Notes: generated from the sequence alone by a model not told the origin. A DNA stretch of 64,000 bases from Riptortus pedestris (GCA_019009955.1 CM032233.1:112826001-112890000); one strand, 5' to 3'. Positions 11,501-20,169 are shown, numbered from the stretch's first letter. Translations and numbers: made by a program.

Positions 11501-11941
11501 AGTTGTTCTTTGCCGTGTGGCCAAGTATCTATTGAGTATTTTTGTAGAAATGTATCAATTATTTACAGAGATTTACTCCGCAATGGCATCATGTTTTTTA
11601 TTTGTTGTCAAGAAGAACGGAAAAAGCCATTGGGACAGGGTTTTTTTTCTTCTCGTAAAAGTGTATTATTTTAAACACCTTACACTCTTCTAGACCTAGG
11701 AATGACAATGAGAAAAATAGGTTTTGGTCTTACCGACATCGCAGACGATGGATCCTGGTTCGAGCTGGTTGAGGAAGTGGGTGACGCGGGGCCATGGGGG
11801 ATGCTGCTTGTGACTGATTTCGGTCCCCCCCATCTGGTGGTAGACCTCGTGTACATAGGCCTCCTCGAGGGCAAGACACCGCGCCTCCCATTCCACCATT
11901 TCGGACCCTCTTGATTAGTGCTCACTTCATCACCTGGCCCC
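1238..11941 (-). CDS. Trm9/ALKBH8/TRMT9B-type tRNA methyltransferase gene, N-terminal part
   Basis: Minus-strand gene assembled from three exons: 11941-11734 (coding from ATG at 11899), 3436-3333 and 1429-1238. The joins fall in phase: exon 1 ends with one base of a Gly codon and exon 2 supplies the other two; exon 2 ends phase 0 and exon 3 starts phase 0. The 154 residues seen hold the hallmarks of the family: LEEAYVHEVY near the N-terminus, PWPRV, the SAM-binding loop DVG-CGSGKYL, GVDRC, DNLSLPFRDESFDAVLSIAV, HHFAT, RIGGRLVISVWAMEQRHRK. Family members use S-adenosylmethionine to complete wobble-uridine modification (mcm5U) in tRNA; that role is inferred by homology. The next exon, expected to open with an F/H-E-x-QD segment, is not found in 1-1237, so the gene leaves the window on the left. 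Intron 1 (3437-11733) holds a SINE, a HINE with two Helitrons and a MITE, a Jockey and a Penelope-like fragment. Intron 2 (1430-3332) holds a HINE with a MITE. The frame is open and all splice sites are GT-AG, so the gene looks functional. Confidence 0.88.
2203..2801. mobile_element. Tc1/mariner-type MITE in a (TA)n tract
   Basis: The 599-bp element has a perfect 26-bp terminal inverted repeat: ACTCAACCGC, nine A, CCGGACA at the left and its reverse complement at 2776-2801. It sits in (TA)n, as expected of a TA-targeting Tc1/mariner relative. I see no transposase frame inside. Confidence 0.85.
2800..2868. repeat. (TA)n microsatellite
   Basis: Pure TA repeat of about 35 units, the right part of the HINE core next to the MITE end. 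Confidence 0.97.
2908..3332. other. Intron sequence with a short perfect palindrome
   Basis: Low-complexity AT-rich DNA. It contains a perfect 10-bp stem with 5-base loop, CTCCTCATAG at 3130-3139 and CTATGAGGAG at 3145-3154. An AAATAAATAA stretch just before it could be a retroposon 3' end. No coding exon seen. Confidence 0.55.
3333..3436 (-). CDS. Methyltransferase gene, exon 2 (SAM-binding loop)
   Basis: 104 bp, entered in phase 1 and left in phase 0. The acceptor is TTGTTACAG|GTTGTGG and the donor is AACGAG|GTAACATT. It encodes CGSGKYLNVNPNVYKLGVDRC then SRLTEAAREESNE (written here in two parts). It supplies the CGxGKYL glycine loop missing between exons 1 and 3. The family usually has Cys where this exon has Val in LGVDR. 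It was found by searching the intron for the motif and then confirmed by splice sites and phase. Confidence 0.9.
3437..4439. other. Intron sequence with two tandem long hairpins
   Basis: Two adjacent perfect inverted repeats. The first is a 15-bp stem, CATGTTTTGTCATTG at 3702-3716 with its complement at 3723-3737 and a 6-base loop. The second is a 15-bp stem at 3739-3753 and 3768-3782, whose loop pairs further (AGAC/GTCT). The rest is AT-rich. A 156-codon open frame at 4029-4499 is rich in F, L, I, S and K, crosses into the SINE and is not regarded as a gene. Confidence 0.7.
4440..4677 (-). mobile_element. tRNA-derived SINE with 10-bp target duplication
   Basis: Element 4450-4667, same family as 136-366. 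The duplication TTAAGTAGGA is at 4440-4449 and 4668-4677. The head is slightly shortened (loss within the tRNA anticodon region), and the B box GGTTCGATTCC carries one change. Confidence 0.88.
4678..5035. other. No feature seen
   Basis: AT-rich intron DNA. The minus-strand frame 5116-4856 shows no recognisable domain. Confidence 0.5.
5744..6728 (+). mobile_element. Non-autonomous Helitron, copy 1 of a tandem pair
   Basis: Starts AAATTGTAACCTCTGTCTG after (TA)n. It ends with the stem-loop CCCGAGCGAAGCCGGG, a short spacer and CTAG at 6725-6728, followed by T. The 3' hairpin plus CTRR end and lack of target duplication are Helitron hallmarks. The body holds two copies of a unit about 300 bp long (CAGGAGTGGGGGTTATAAGG at 5993 and 6293). 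No Rep/helicase frame. Confidence 0.8.
6729..7696 (+). mobile_element. Non-autonomous Helitron, copy 2 of a tandem pair
   Basis: Follows the CTAG end of copy 1 with only TATATATA between, in the same orientation. Same 5' region, (GTTT)n tract, two 300-bp units (6983 and 7283) and 3' hairpin CCCGAGCGCAGCCGGG; its terminal CTAG has become ATAG. Then (TA)n resumes. Confidence 0.78.
7751..8525. mobile_element. pogo-like MITE with repeated subterminal motif
   Basis: The 775-bp element lies between TATA on both sides. Its ends are CAGTCGACTCTCGCTA and the complement of CAGTCAACTCTCGCTA (15 of 16 match). The CAGT start and TA target fit pogo/Tc1-mariner relatives. A motif like TTCGTGTTAYAGAGGTA recurs about ten times near both ends, in one orientation on each side. 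No transposase is evident. Confidence 0.82.
8718..9646. other. Intron DNA with a possible retroposon 3' end
   Basis: At about 8930-9115 a more GC-rich stretch ends GGACTGTAGCTC...AATAAAGATTACTACT, which looks like the 3' end of a non-LTR element on the plus strand. No coding frame supports it. The rest is AT-rich and featureless. Confidence 0.35.
9647..10262 (-). pseudogene. Jockey-like LINE, 5'-truncated 3' end of reverse transcriptase ORF
   Basis: Minus strand. The main frame 10107-9808 (99 codons) has ILVWGTAKPSNIRRIQTFQS, LRTIVDDPYYITN, HKDLNIPFV and RRLKRKWPRDLL, the conserved C-terminal tail of Jockey-type reverse transcriptases. Upstream, 10262-10108 encodes LTWKSHTI...RRSHLSTENKLTIYK in another frame, so there is one frameshift near 10105. 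A 3' UTR follows and ends in an A tail (T run 9647-9657 on the plus strand). It is a dead copy in the methyltransferase intron. Confidence 0.87.
10263..10689. other. No feature seen
   Basis: Between the LINE fragment and the Penelope-like element. I see no domain; the plus-strand frame 10552-10734 is antisense to the decayed end of the Penelope-like element. Confidence 0.4.
10690..11545 (-). pseudogene. Penelope-like retroelement: end of RT plus GIY-YIG endonuclease
   Basis: Minus strand, broken by stops and frameshifts. In order: a degraded RT active-site region YSIDTWPHGKEQL near 11540; FTIELENEGKLPFLDLL near 11430; VYRKPTATGRYLN near 11370; RLARILRNIKFTN near 11040; then, after a stop, GVYMIPCDCGKVFVGQT near 10950, which matches the GIY-YIG nuclease of EN-positive Penelope-like elements; then FDETQILHREA near 10780. 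The frame 11371-10952 (139 codons) is the longest open part. Confidence 0.85.
11734..11941 (-). CDS. Methyltransferase gene, first coding exon
   Basis: The acceptor TCTGTTTCAG|GGGGCC sets the 5' border at 11941, so a 5' UTR exon probably lies further right. The start is ATG at 11899-11897 in the good context CGAAATGG; an in-frame TAA at 11917-11915 excludes an upstream start in this exon. It encodes 55 residues plus one base of Gly and ends GATGTCG|GTAAGA. Visible motifs: LEEAYVHEVYHQ, PWPRVTHFLNQLEPGSIVCD. Confidence 0.88.
11922..11930 (-). promoter_or_regulatory. Two-codon upstream ORF (ATG AAG TGA)
   Basis: A minimal upstream ORF 22 bases before the methyltransferase start codon, in a different frame. 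It could lower or gate translation; no direct evidence of function. Confidence 0.4.
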
Positions 11942-12344
11942 CTGAAACAGACATGCAATATATAAATAAAATCAATGTTGGAAACCTTTTAAGACATCAG
12001 GCTTTATCTGGAGATAAAGTACTTCAAAAGGTCTCGATTACCGTATCCAAAGAAATTGGACAGTACATTTAAAGAATTGGTATTATGCATAGTTTATCAT
12101 TTTTTTATCACTTTAGACGCTGATGGCCACAGGTGAGACAGGCCCAATATAACGTTAGGGCTCAGGTGAGGTTCGATGCACTTGCATTGCATTTTTTTTC
12201 TACTTATCTTCTCTACATAGTAACCATGCAGTGGGGGAAATACATATTTGCACACCAAGTTTTTTTTTATTTATTAAATTATGAATTTAGGTAATAAAAA
12301 AATTCCGTCTACCGGCTAAAATCTTTCCCCTACCGGCGGGAGGG
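11942..12344. other. No gene seen
   Basis: AT-rich DNA upstream of the first coding exon. If the gene has a 5' UTR exon and promoter nearby they should lie here or further right; I cannot place them. Confidence 0.4.
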
Positions 12345-12560
12345 AGAATAAACGTATATGTAAACATTATTTATAGTACATTTAATTTGCAATAAGATTC
12401 ATATACACTTTTTCGATCCGACTTATAGTAACGGAAATAATTAGAATTTTCAAAATCCCCTCTAAACCCCCCCCCACCCCTCCCCCTGGTCAAATTTTAG
12501 CCGTTAACGAAATTGATCTTTCTTTTTACATAAAACGACTAAATATTGAGCAAACAAAAA
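12345..12560 (-). mobile_element. HINE internal fragment
   Basis: Only internal blocks remain: TAATTTGCAATAAGATT, TTTTTCGATCCGACTTATAG, the C-rich tract and CGTTAACGAAATTGATCTTTC. Both ends are missing. Confidence 0.7.
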
Positions 12561-12625
12561 TATATTTATGTATAATTTTTATAAAAAAGAATATCCACAT
12601 CACACTTTCTCTTCATTTTTTAAAT

Positions 12626-13170
12626 TTAATATATTGTATGTAGTCCGTTGGCGTGAACCGCTTCCCGAATTGAGTGTACAACGTTTTTAATTAAATCTGG
12701 ATTGATTTGTTCCCATTCTTGTACTAAAGGATTCTTGAGTTAATGCCTTCCAGTTATCTAGTATTTTCGAACATTTCGGTCTAACGCGTGACATAAATTT
12801 ATCAACTATATTCAAGTCTTATGACTTTGGAGGGATGTGCAGTAGTTGACGAACATTAAATGTTAACCGTTCTTTAGTTTTTTTGGCTGTTTTTTTAGTT
12901 GCATTAGCCGCATGTTTCTGATCATTGTCCTTCTGGAGCTTAAACCGATTTTGGAATGCCAATTTAGCTGAATTTGCGAAGAGGTTGCCCTGCCAAATTC
13001 TCTAATTACATTCTGCATAAAAAATTCCATTCAATAGGCACAAGATTTCCATCTCCAATATATGCCGAAATATAATGGAGATGAAGATTTCCCTCAAGTG
13101 AAATCTGCTAAAAACTTGTCTTTGCCATTCTGGTTTTCACGAATTCCAACTTACCCCAGAACCACTGTAA
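12626..13170 (-). pseudogene. Tc1-like transposase relic, C-terminal half
   Basis: Minus-strand remnant with frameshifts and stops. LQKDNDQKHAANATKK near 12910 matches the second catalytic Asp block of Tc1 transposases (QxDNDPKH), and VQEWEQINPDLIKNVVHSI then ANGLHTIY and a stop at 12626 match the family C-terminus. Not functional. A HINE-like terminus lies inside it at 13085-13110. Confidence 0.83.
13085..13110 (-). mobile_element. Solo HINE terminus inside the Tc1 relic
   Basis: GATTTCCCTCAAGTGAAATC followed by TGCTAA matches the palindromic end of the HINE family with one mismatch. No other HINE sequence adjoins it. Confidence 0.45.
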
Positions 13171-13215
13171 AATTGCTGAGTAGTAATTTTTAAATTATTT
13201 TTATTGGTGTTAATA

Positions 13216-13668
13216 CAAGGTGGTCCACGGGAAACGGACGGTTTTGAATCGCGCAGTACATGGCGGCTGGTGGAGGGGGAAACGTGCCGTCAAGGTCACT
13301 CGACTCTCCACCGCCTGCCATTCAGTCGCCATTATGCCGCTTAAATTCATAACAGGGCCAGGTGGCTTTGTTTTCGTAACAGAACCCGTGGATCTAAATG
13401 AATTTGAATGGTATTCCTACTCGGTATTTCACCATGCCGCCCGAAATGAAAATAACGCCTGAAACATCGTTGAGTTTCAACTACTGATTCATCACTTTTT
13501 ATAAATGTGTCTTATGCAAACTCGCGATGATCTTTCGTCCACAGCGGCATAATGGCTACAGAATGGCAGGCGGTGGGGAGTCGAGTGACCTTGACGGCGC
13601 GTTTCCCCCTCCACCAGGCGCCAAGTACTGCGCGATTCAAAACCGCCCGTTTCCCTTGGACCACCCTG
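13216..13668. mobile_element. MITE with 125-bp terminal inverted repeats
   Basis: 453 bp flanked by TA. Arms 13216-13340 and 13544-13668 are inverted repeats of equal length, starting CAAGGTGGTCCACGGGAAAC and CAGGGTGGTCCAAGGGAAAC when both are read inward. The arms are far richer in GC than their surroundings. The TA target and CAGGGTGGTCC start suggest mariner/IS630 descent. Open frames in the arms (13220-13462 plus, 13712-13512 minus) are mirror images of one another. Confidence 0.88.
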
Positions 13669-14633
13669 TATAAGATATTTATCTTGACTAATGGATTATG
13701 AAATGCATTCATCCGTTCTCAGCGACATTCAATCATTCATGACTTATTTTGTACCTTCTCAATCATTGCTTGTTATGAGTCCTCATATTGTAATGCCATC
13801 ACTTTTTTTCGGGATTTCATTTATCGATGACAACTTCTGAACTGATTAACTAGTGATATTGTATATAGAATATTAAGAGTAGTTAAAAATCCTATATTTA
13901 TCCTTTAGGCCATTAGAAGTAACCATGTAAAGAAGTATTCTATTAACGAAGACTTTTGATATAATTATATTTCCAATTAACGTCAAAAGATTAAATATGC
14001 AGCATACAATATCCCTTAGTATTAATTATTAAAATGAAGTAATCATTAGAGACTGTGACCCTAATCTTATTTTACTAATATTTCAGGGTATGTATAATAG
14101 TGAGGCGATTATCCCATAAAATACAGCTTCACTAATTAAGGTGGTCTGCGTTCGTTTCATTACCTGTCTTGCGGCCGTGCCGGTGTAATTCATTCTACGT
14201 TAAAATAACTTATAAATACATACATTTGATATTCACCTTATTAATTTCCTATGATATATTTTCGGTTGTTTATAATATATGGGTACAATAAGGCGAGACC
14301 AATTAGAGTTGACCATTATTTTAAATCGGCTAATGAGGTTGCACTCATTTGGGATTTCTGGAAAATATCTGCAAACACTCGCCGATTCTATATTCATATA
14401 TGACGATATTGAGGTCTGTCCAAATATTATTTTGCATATTAAGATTGCCAAATTTTAAGATATTGAGGAAGAATTTAGATATTAGGAGAAAATTATAATC
14501 CTAAATATTCCCCTTATCACGCGCCTGGATAAAAAAATTGGTTTGCTCAATGTTGCTCATCAGTAATATTCTATAATATTTGTAGGACATATTTATCTCT
14601 ATCCTACAAATTAACTGAGCTCTTTGTCTTTTA
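13669..14633. other. No feature seen
   Basis: AT-rich DNA, no exon or repeat recognised. Confidence 0.45.
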
Positions 14634-14726
14634 GCTGATTTCCCCCCTGCTATTGAGGTCGTACTCATGACGCGATTTTCGAGAAATTTCCATCGAGGGT
14701 CCATCGGTCCTACCTAGGATATAATG
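14634..14726 (+). mobile_element. HINE left-end fragment
   Basis: AGCTGATTTCCC, CTATTGAGGTCGTACTCATG and GACGCGATTTTCGAG are the left-end blocks. It stops just before a second copy in opposite orientation, giving a head-to-tail inverted pair. Confidence 0.75.
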
Positions 14727-14733
14727 AAAAAAT

Positions 14734-15641
14734 TCGTCAACTAAGCAGATTTCCCACATGCTGGTATGACTCACTAGTGATCACATCTCACCATATACTC
14801 AGACTCAAGAACAGAATACGAATTACTCGTTTAATATTTGAATTACAAAAAAATTGGTAGAGAAGCAAATGTAGACCATCAACATTTTATCAAGATTGTT
14901 TCTATAACATTTTTCGATACAACTTAATATAACACAGATATTTTGAGATTTCGAACCCCCCCCCCCCACCTTATATCTGCCAATAGTAAATATGATATTT
15001 AGTGTTGACTGAAACGGCTAAATATTGAGTATGGTATAGTTCAAATAAACATTTTCGAGACCATAAAACCTTAATTTATGACTTTATTGCACAATGAATT
15101 TGCATGTATCTCGCATGGTATCTTGAATAAAAATTTGGTATTTAAGCTTAGAATAAAGTGGTTCATGATATAACAGCGTATTACAATTCTGACACGTGTA
15201 GAAACTAAGGGCAGAAAACTGAAAAATGAAAATATCTCGGTTAATATTGAAGATAAAGAATAAATGTTTATAATAACATTTATAGACAATTTAATATGCA
15301 ATGACATTGCACCTATACAAGTTTTCGATCCGACTAGTAATAACGGAGATATTTTGAATTTTCGAAATTTCTCTTCTAAACCCCCCTCCCACTGGTCCGA
15401 TTTCAGCCATGAACGAACATTTTACATCTTTCTTTTTACATAAAAGGATTAAATATCGAGTTTGGTAACGATCAAACAAAAATGTCGACAGTTAGGGAGT
15501 TAACAATATATATATAAAATCTTGAACGGACCTCATTTTCGTCATCTACTGGATATTATCGATGGACATTTGAAGAAATTTTTCGAAAATCGCGTCATGA
15601 GTACGATCTCAATAGCTGATTTCCCTCAAGGGAAATCTGCT
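14734..15641 (-). mobile_element. HINE/DINE-1-like element, near full length (long form)
   Basis: About 908 bp from TCGTCAACTAAGCAGATTTC to AAGGGAAATCTGCT. It has a C14 tract near 14957, a second C tract, GACAGTTAGGGAGTTAACA, a very short TA core at 15507-15518, and the complete terminal palindrome. The hairpin part of the other end is shortened. Confidence 0.88.
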
Positions 15642-16043
15642 AAAATGCTGTATATTCATTTTAATCTCATTTCAACATATATTTATTTCGCTGCTCAGCC
15701 TAATAATTGAAGGTAGTCCTAGGTTGAGTAGTAATGGGATTCCTGTCAGCGGGCGTCCCATTCTTCCTTCAGATGTACATCTTGCCTCCATTGGCACGTT
15801 CACACCTCTTTCCCCTACTCATTCCTTATTCTGTACGTAGCTCTTTCGCCTGCCAGTTACGTCTTACACTAATTTCTCCTTTGCACGCTACCACTCTCTC
15901 TTACAGCCTCATCACGTTTTGGGGTGTAGGCTCCCCTCATGAGAATCACCTGACGACCACACATGGCTCCAAAATGTAATATTTTGTACAGGAATGTTGT
16001 AAAATAGCAGCGATTTATTTTGTACCTACACCTAATCACGAAA
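15642..16043. other. Unassigned stretch, somewhat GC-rich
   Basis: 15734-15979 has an 81-codon plus-strand frame rich in L, S and P without known motifs. Could be a decayed retroelement piece. No splice-supported exon. Confidence 0.3.
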
Positions 16044-17065
16044 AAAGTCACGGGCTGCGTAAACTAAGCTGATTTCCTTCGTGAAGTTTAACAAATAGAT
16101 AAATCTATTTACTGGTAACACAACACCACCGTGAATTCAAATAAAGGGTTAGAACCGCCAATATAAATGATACTATTGACCACCACACACATTAACACTA
16201 GAAACGTAAACACCCATACGGACGAGGACAATGACACACTACACGATAACAATTTACCTGAACACTAGTTTAAACGCACCTCGTTTGACAGATCTGAATG
16301 GTAAGTAAACAAATCTAATAAAACGTTAACAACCCACCACACATAACAATTTACCTGAACACAAACACAACCCGTTGACAGATCTGAGTGGTAACTAAAC
16401 AGATCTCGATTTAAAACGTAAACAACCCACCACACGAAAACAATTTACCTGAACATCAACATCCCTCGTTTGACAGATCTTAACGTTAAGTAAACAGATC
16501 TGGACTAAACGTAAACAACTAATACGGTGAACAGAGCAAAAAACCCACTGACTGACGGACAAGCAACTCAGTACAACTATCAACAGGCTTGAAGATGATG
16601 CCATCGCATCGAAAGCGCTTGCCAGCGGTACTCAACCATCAGCCAATGACGACGGTCTCCACCGAGAGGTATGACAATAGTACCACCGTGAATACTAAGT
16701 GAATAAATACAAACGGTAATAAGAAATCTCAGTTAATTTTAATAACATAACATCCCGATGGAAAGCATCTGTAATGTAAACAAACAGGTCTGTCAACCTC
16801 TCACCGGAAAGAAAAACAATTACTGTAATATATCAGAATATAACATATTAATTTTATAGAAAACTATTTACTATATCTAGTACTGTATTTTATAATGAAT
16901 CAGAATAATTTTTATCAAATGTATTCAATCAATTAAATATTAGTTGTCCAAGAACTTAATACGGAGGGGGGGGGATCAACAGAACGTATTTGCATGTATC
17001 TTGTATAATAAAGATCTCTTGAAAACAATATTTGGTATTTAAGCTTCGAATAAAGTGGTTTATGG
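16044..17065 (-). mobile_element. HINE element split by an unknown insertion
   Basis: Starts GTCACGGGCTGCGTAAACTA, interrupted at 16139-16681, then resumes with AAGTGAATAAATACAAACGG. It continues past the G tract near 16970 to GCTTCGAATAAAGTGG and is truncated near 17065 before the core. Confidence 0.82.
16126..16693. mobile_element. Unknown insertion with three 95-bp tandem repeats
   Basis: Insert 16139-16681 flanked by ACCACCGTGAAT on both sides (about 16127-16138 and 16682-16693), a 12-bp target duplication. Inside, a unit containing ACAATTTACCTGAACA, TTGACAGATCT and GTAAACAACC occurs three times (about 16225-16525). Near 16590 lies TTGAAGATGATGCCATCGCA followed by TCGAAAGCGC, reminiscent of a motif seen in Penelope-like repeats, but I cannot assign the family. 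Confidence 0.7.
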
Positions 17066-17865
17066 GAGACTAATTACTGATAAGAACTTAGCTACCAACC
17101 TTTCAGAACTACTTCACGACAACCGCCCATACATTGCGACAATCGTGAAATATCTCCAAGAGGTACATATTTTCATCCAAATTTAACTGTAGACTAAAAC
17201 ATTGAACCGTAGGTTTAAAGAGCTGGCTTTCTGCTTCCTTTCTTATTCACTGAAGAAAACGTAACCTCGAACGTATTTGCACACTAAAGTTTGGCCCACA
17301 ACATGTCAAAGGTTGCCCATACCTGGTTTACAGATATCTATTATATCTCCAATATCAATAAAAAAAATTGATTTTTTCCGCTCCCTCATAAACCCAGCAC
17401 CATGTGTTATTCGTTTTTGATTATAAGAGTTGCGCAACCAGGAGACACAACAGTTCTAAATATCAAATTTCAATATTATAAGGCTAGTCATTTTTATTAA
17501 TGCGAGATATAATCGTGCATGGGGCTCATCCAAAACTAGCCAATTTGAGCCCAAGGATTGGCCAATCTGATAATTCCATTGAAATCTGTCAATTATCGCG
17601 AGTGCAAAACTTTCTACTGTACAGGAAATAAAAAGTTCTTAAACTTCTTTTTTGTAGGCTACAATTGCCATAACATAACAAATTTTGCATGTAGCATTTG
17701 TTATATTCTGCATTATAATCTTGCTCTTTTTTTTTTTTTTAAATGTAAACCAGTAAAGTAAACAACAAAATATTTATGAATTTATAACTAGGAGGAAGGG
17801 GTGGGGACTAATACACCCGTTCATCTACCATCAGGACAGCTAAATTTGTTACAAAATAGTTATAT
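17066..17865. other. No gene seen
   Basis: AT-rich. The 67-codon plus-strand frame at 17558-17761 is driven by poly-T and is not convincing. Confidence 0.45.
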
Positions 17866-18400
17866 ATTATGGCCTTGATTACAACCATTAACGAAGTTGA
17901 TCTTTAATTTTACTGCAACACTTAAATATCGGGTTTGGCGATGATCAACCAAAACTTTTTACCCTCGATTGAAACAGACTAACACACACAGACACACATA
18001 CACATATGTGTGTGTGTATTTGTGTTTACTGATTTTGAGATTCTCGACTTTATTTAGTTATTTTTGAAGTTATTTAGAGACAGCAATAGTGCTATGAGAT
18101 TGTATTTTATTTATACAATGATTGGTAATTTATAATTCATTCAAGAGTCACTTCAAAAGCAGATGTAACCTGGAATGATGCCAAAACTTCACTTGTGACC
18201 TGGTGCCGACATGTTCAGTAGAGTAAATTCTCTCTCTCGATATGAATACACACACTCTCCACCGTGTTTTTGAGTGCATGTGCATATGCGCGCGGGTGGG
18301 GGAACTTAATTTCGTCGTAAGGTAGGATCGATGAAGATTTGAATTTTACGAAAAGCCCACCTTGAGTACAACATCACAATAGCTGATTTCAGGAAATCTG
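17866..18400 (-). mobile_element. HINE element with a foreign block in its core
   Basis: Left part 17866-17975 (CCATTAACGAAGTTGATC, ATCGGGTTTGGCGATGATCA) and right part 18303-18400 (ATTTCGTCGTAAGGTAGGAT to CAGGAAATCTGAT). They are separated by (CA/TG)n repeats and a 200-bp block shared with 21690-22050. Confidence 0.7.
18041..18240. repeat. Microsatellite-flanked dispersed repeat, order B-A
   Basis: Block B (TTTTGAGATTCTCGACTTTA ... CAAAAGCAGATG) is followed by block A (AACCTGGAATGATGCCAAAA ... CTCTCTCTCGATAT). At 21690-22050 the same blocks occur in the order A, microsatellite, B. Confidence 0.7.
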
Positions 18401-19335
18401 ATAGAAGTACGTATTTGAAAAGAGTAGCTCAATGAGAGCTCTATTATGATGTACATTGTGATAAAGGGGCATTCCACCAAAGTATCTTTTTACCTCTGCC
18501 GCCTTCACATTTAGCTCCTCTAGGGGGATGAAAATTAATTTGTAAAACTGACATTGAATTACGATCAGGAAGAAGAAAAATTTTTAGTGAGTAATAAAAA
18601 ATTGGGCTGCCCAAATACCTTGGGTTGCTGAAGACACATCTAGATAATCAACGCGGCCAATATTTATTTTAAAAAACAGTTTTTATAATTTACAATGGAA
18701 TAAATTTAGAAAATAAAATGTTCTAGGATACATATATAATAAAAATAATAATGAAAATTAATAATAATTATTGGCCATAAATGTAGCGATTTCCAAGTGA
18801 GTATATTATAATAGAATTGGAATATATATATGTGTGTGTGTGTGTGTGTATAATTGTATTTTATATATAAAATCTAATATATTATACAATACACACACAC
18901 GCTCAAGGACGCACAGGTGCATGCCAGATGGACGGGACCAGCACAACTCATACATTAAGGCATTAATCGGTAATAAGGCCTTAGAGTGTGTTTCAGTTTG
19001 ATTCATAAATCTTTTCTAAAAGCACACAATTGTTAAGCCTTAATCACGTTGAAATAACTTGTTTGTCTGGAACCATGAAGCAACATTCCTTTGCGACATT
19101 TTTATTCATCGATGACGGCAATTGAAATCGTAGTCAGTCAAATGCATATTGGGGAATATTGATTCTGTGCTTCTATTGAAATTGGAGATAAAGCCTCTCT
19201 TGAAATTGGGAGTAGGGGGGCGTTGTGAAGGTAATAAGGCCCTTGATTTTCCATTGAATGGACAAACGGTTGATATATGCACAATGTCTGGCAGATTGAA
19301 TAAATGTCATGAAAAGCTGCATACGAAATACTGAC
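18401..19335. other. No gene seen
   Basis: AT-rich DNA with a short (TG)n at 18831-18849 and (CA)n near 18892. No recognisable frame. Confidence 0.45.
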
Positions 19336-19513
19336 CCTCCCTTTTGAGAACTGGGAAAGCTGTGAAGGAGGGCTTAGAGAATGGACGCTTTCAAATTGTG
19401 AAACAAGAGATGCCAATTGTCCTAGATAGTGTCGCAGGTCCCTAACTGTCCACTGGCTTTGATCAATCCAATTTTGCCCCTGTTGCAGCTCCGATGCTAA
19501 TTTTATACAGCTA
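19336..19513 (-). CDS. Possible internal exon of an unidentified gene
   Basis: A 137-codon open frame on the minus strand (19551-19138) contains a stretch that reads like real protein: LASELQQGQNWIDQSQW, TVRDLRHYLGQLASLVSQFE, VHSLSPPSQLSQFSKGR. It is bounded by a candidate acceptor (TTGTATTCGCAG|TAGCTG) and donor (AAAGGGAGG|GTCAGT), giving 178 bp. Its composition is more balanced than the neighbouring sequence. I do not recognise the family and see no partner exon, so it is tentative. Confidence 0.4.
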
Positions 19514-20169
19514 CTGCGAATACAACTCGTTCTAAGATAATTCCATCTCATTTTATTGGAAATAAATACGTCATTTGAATTTCAATATGAAATGAGCATT
19601 GAGTAAGTTCCATTGAACACACAATTCGAACATCTGTCCTTCAACTTATTAACTGACTATTTGTCTGTCATAGATGGCTTCAACGTATTTATTTTTTTAT
19701 GTTTCAAGTAATGAAGAAGATACTCTAAATAAATTTGTGACTATGGGAAAATGTAATAATCAGACGTAACATGATGTGCGAAACCACATATTTTTTTAGA
19801 TAAATACGGAATGGGTATTAGTTTGAACAAAACGGATATTTAGGACGTGAAGGGAGGATAAATAAAAGTCTATGTTGATAGTTTTTTGGAGGTTTATAGA
19901 TTTAATTGTCTCCATCCAGTTGTAGTTGGATTGTTTAGGAGCCCGTACAGTTGAAGTTTAGAAACCGTAATTGTTGTCGAATTTCAGTCGAGCTGAAGTA
20001 TAAGCGCCCTTTTTAGTTTCTTTGGGTTTTTGCAGTAACAGTCTTAATTACCGTAATTGAGGTTTTTGGGAAAGTGAGGAAACATTTGAGTCTAAATGAC
20101 GACCAGCTTGTTCACCTAACCGTAAAAAGTTCAGTGGCTTGGGTTTTTGGTATTTACCTTAACTTTCTA
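19514..20169. other. Probable retroelement-derived sequence, unassigned
   Basis: Downstream of the RT relic on the minus strand. Broken frames continue (for example HFPKTSITVIKTV near 20070) but no domain is recognisable. Confidence 0.3.

Noticed and set aside
13220..13712. Two open frames of 80 and 66 codons with similar sequence on opposite strands
   Set aside because: They are the two arms of one MITE inverted repeat read on opposite strands, not a gene pair.
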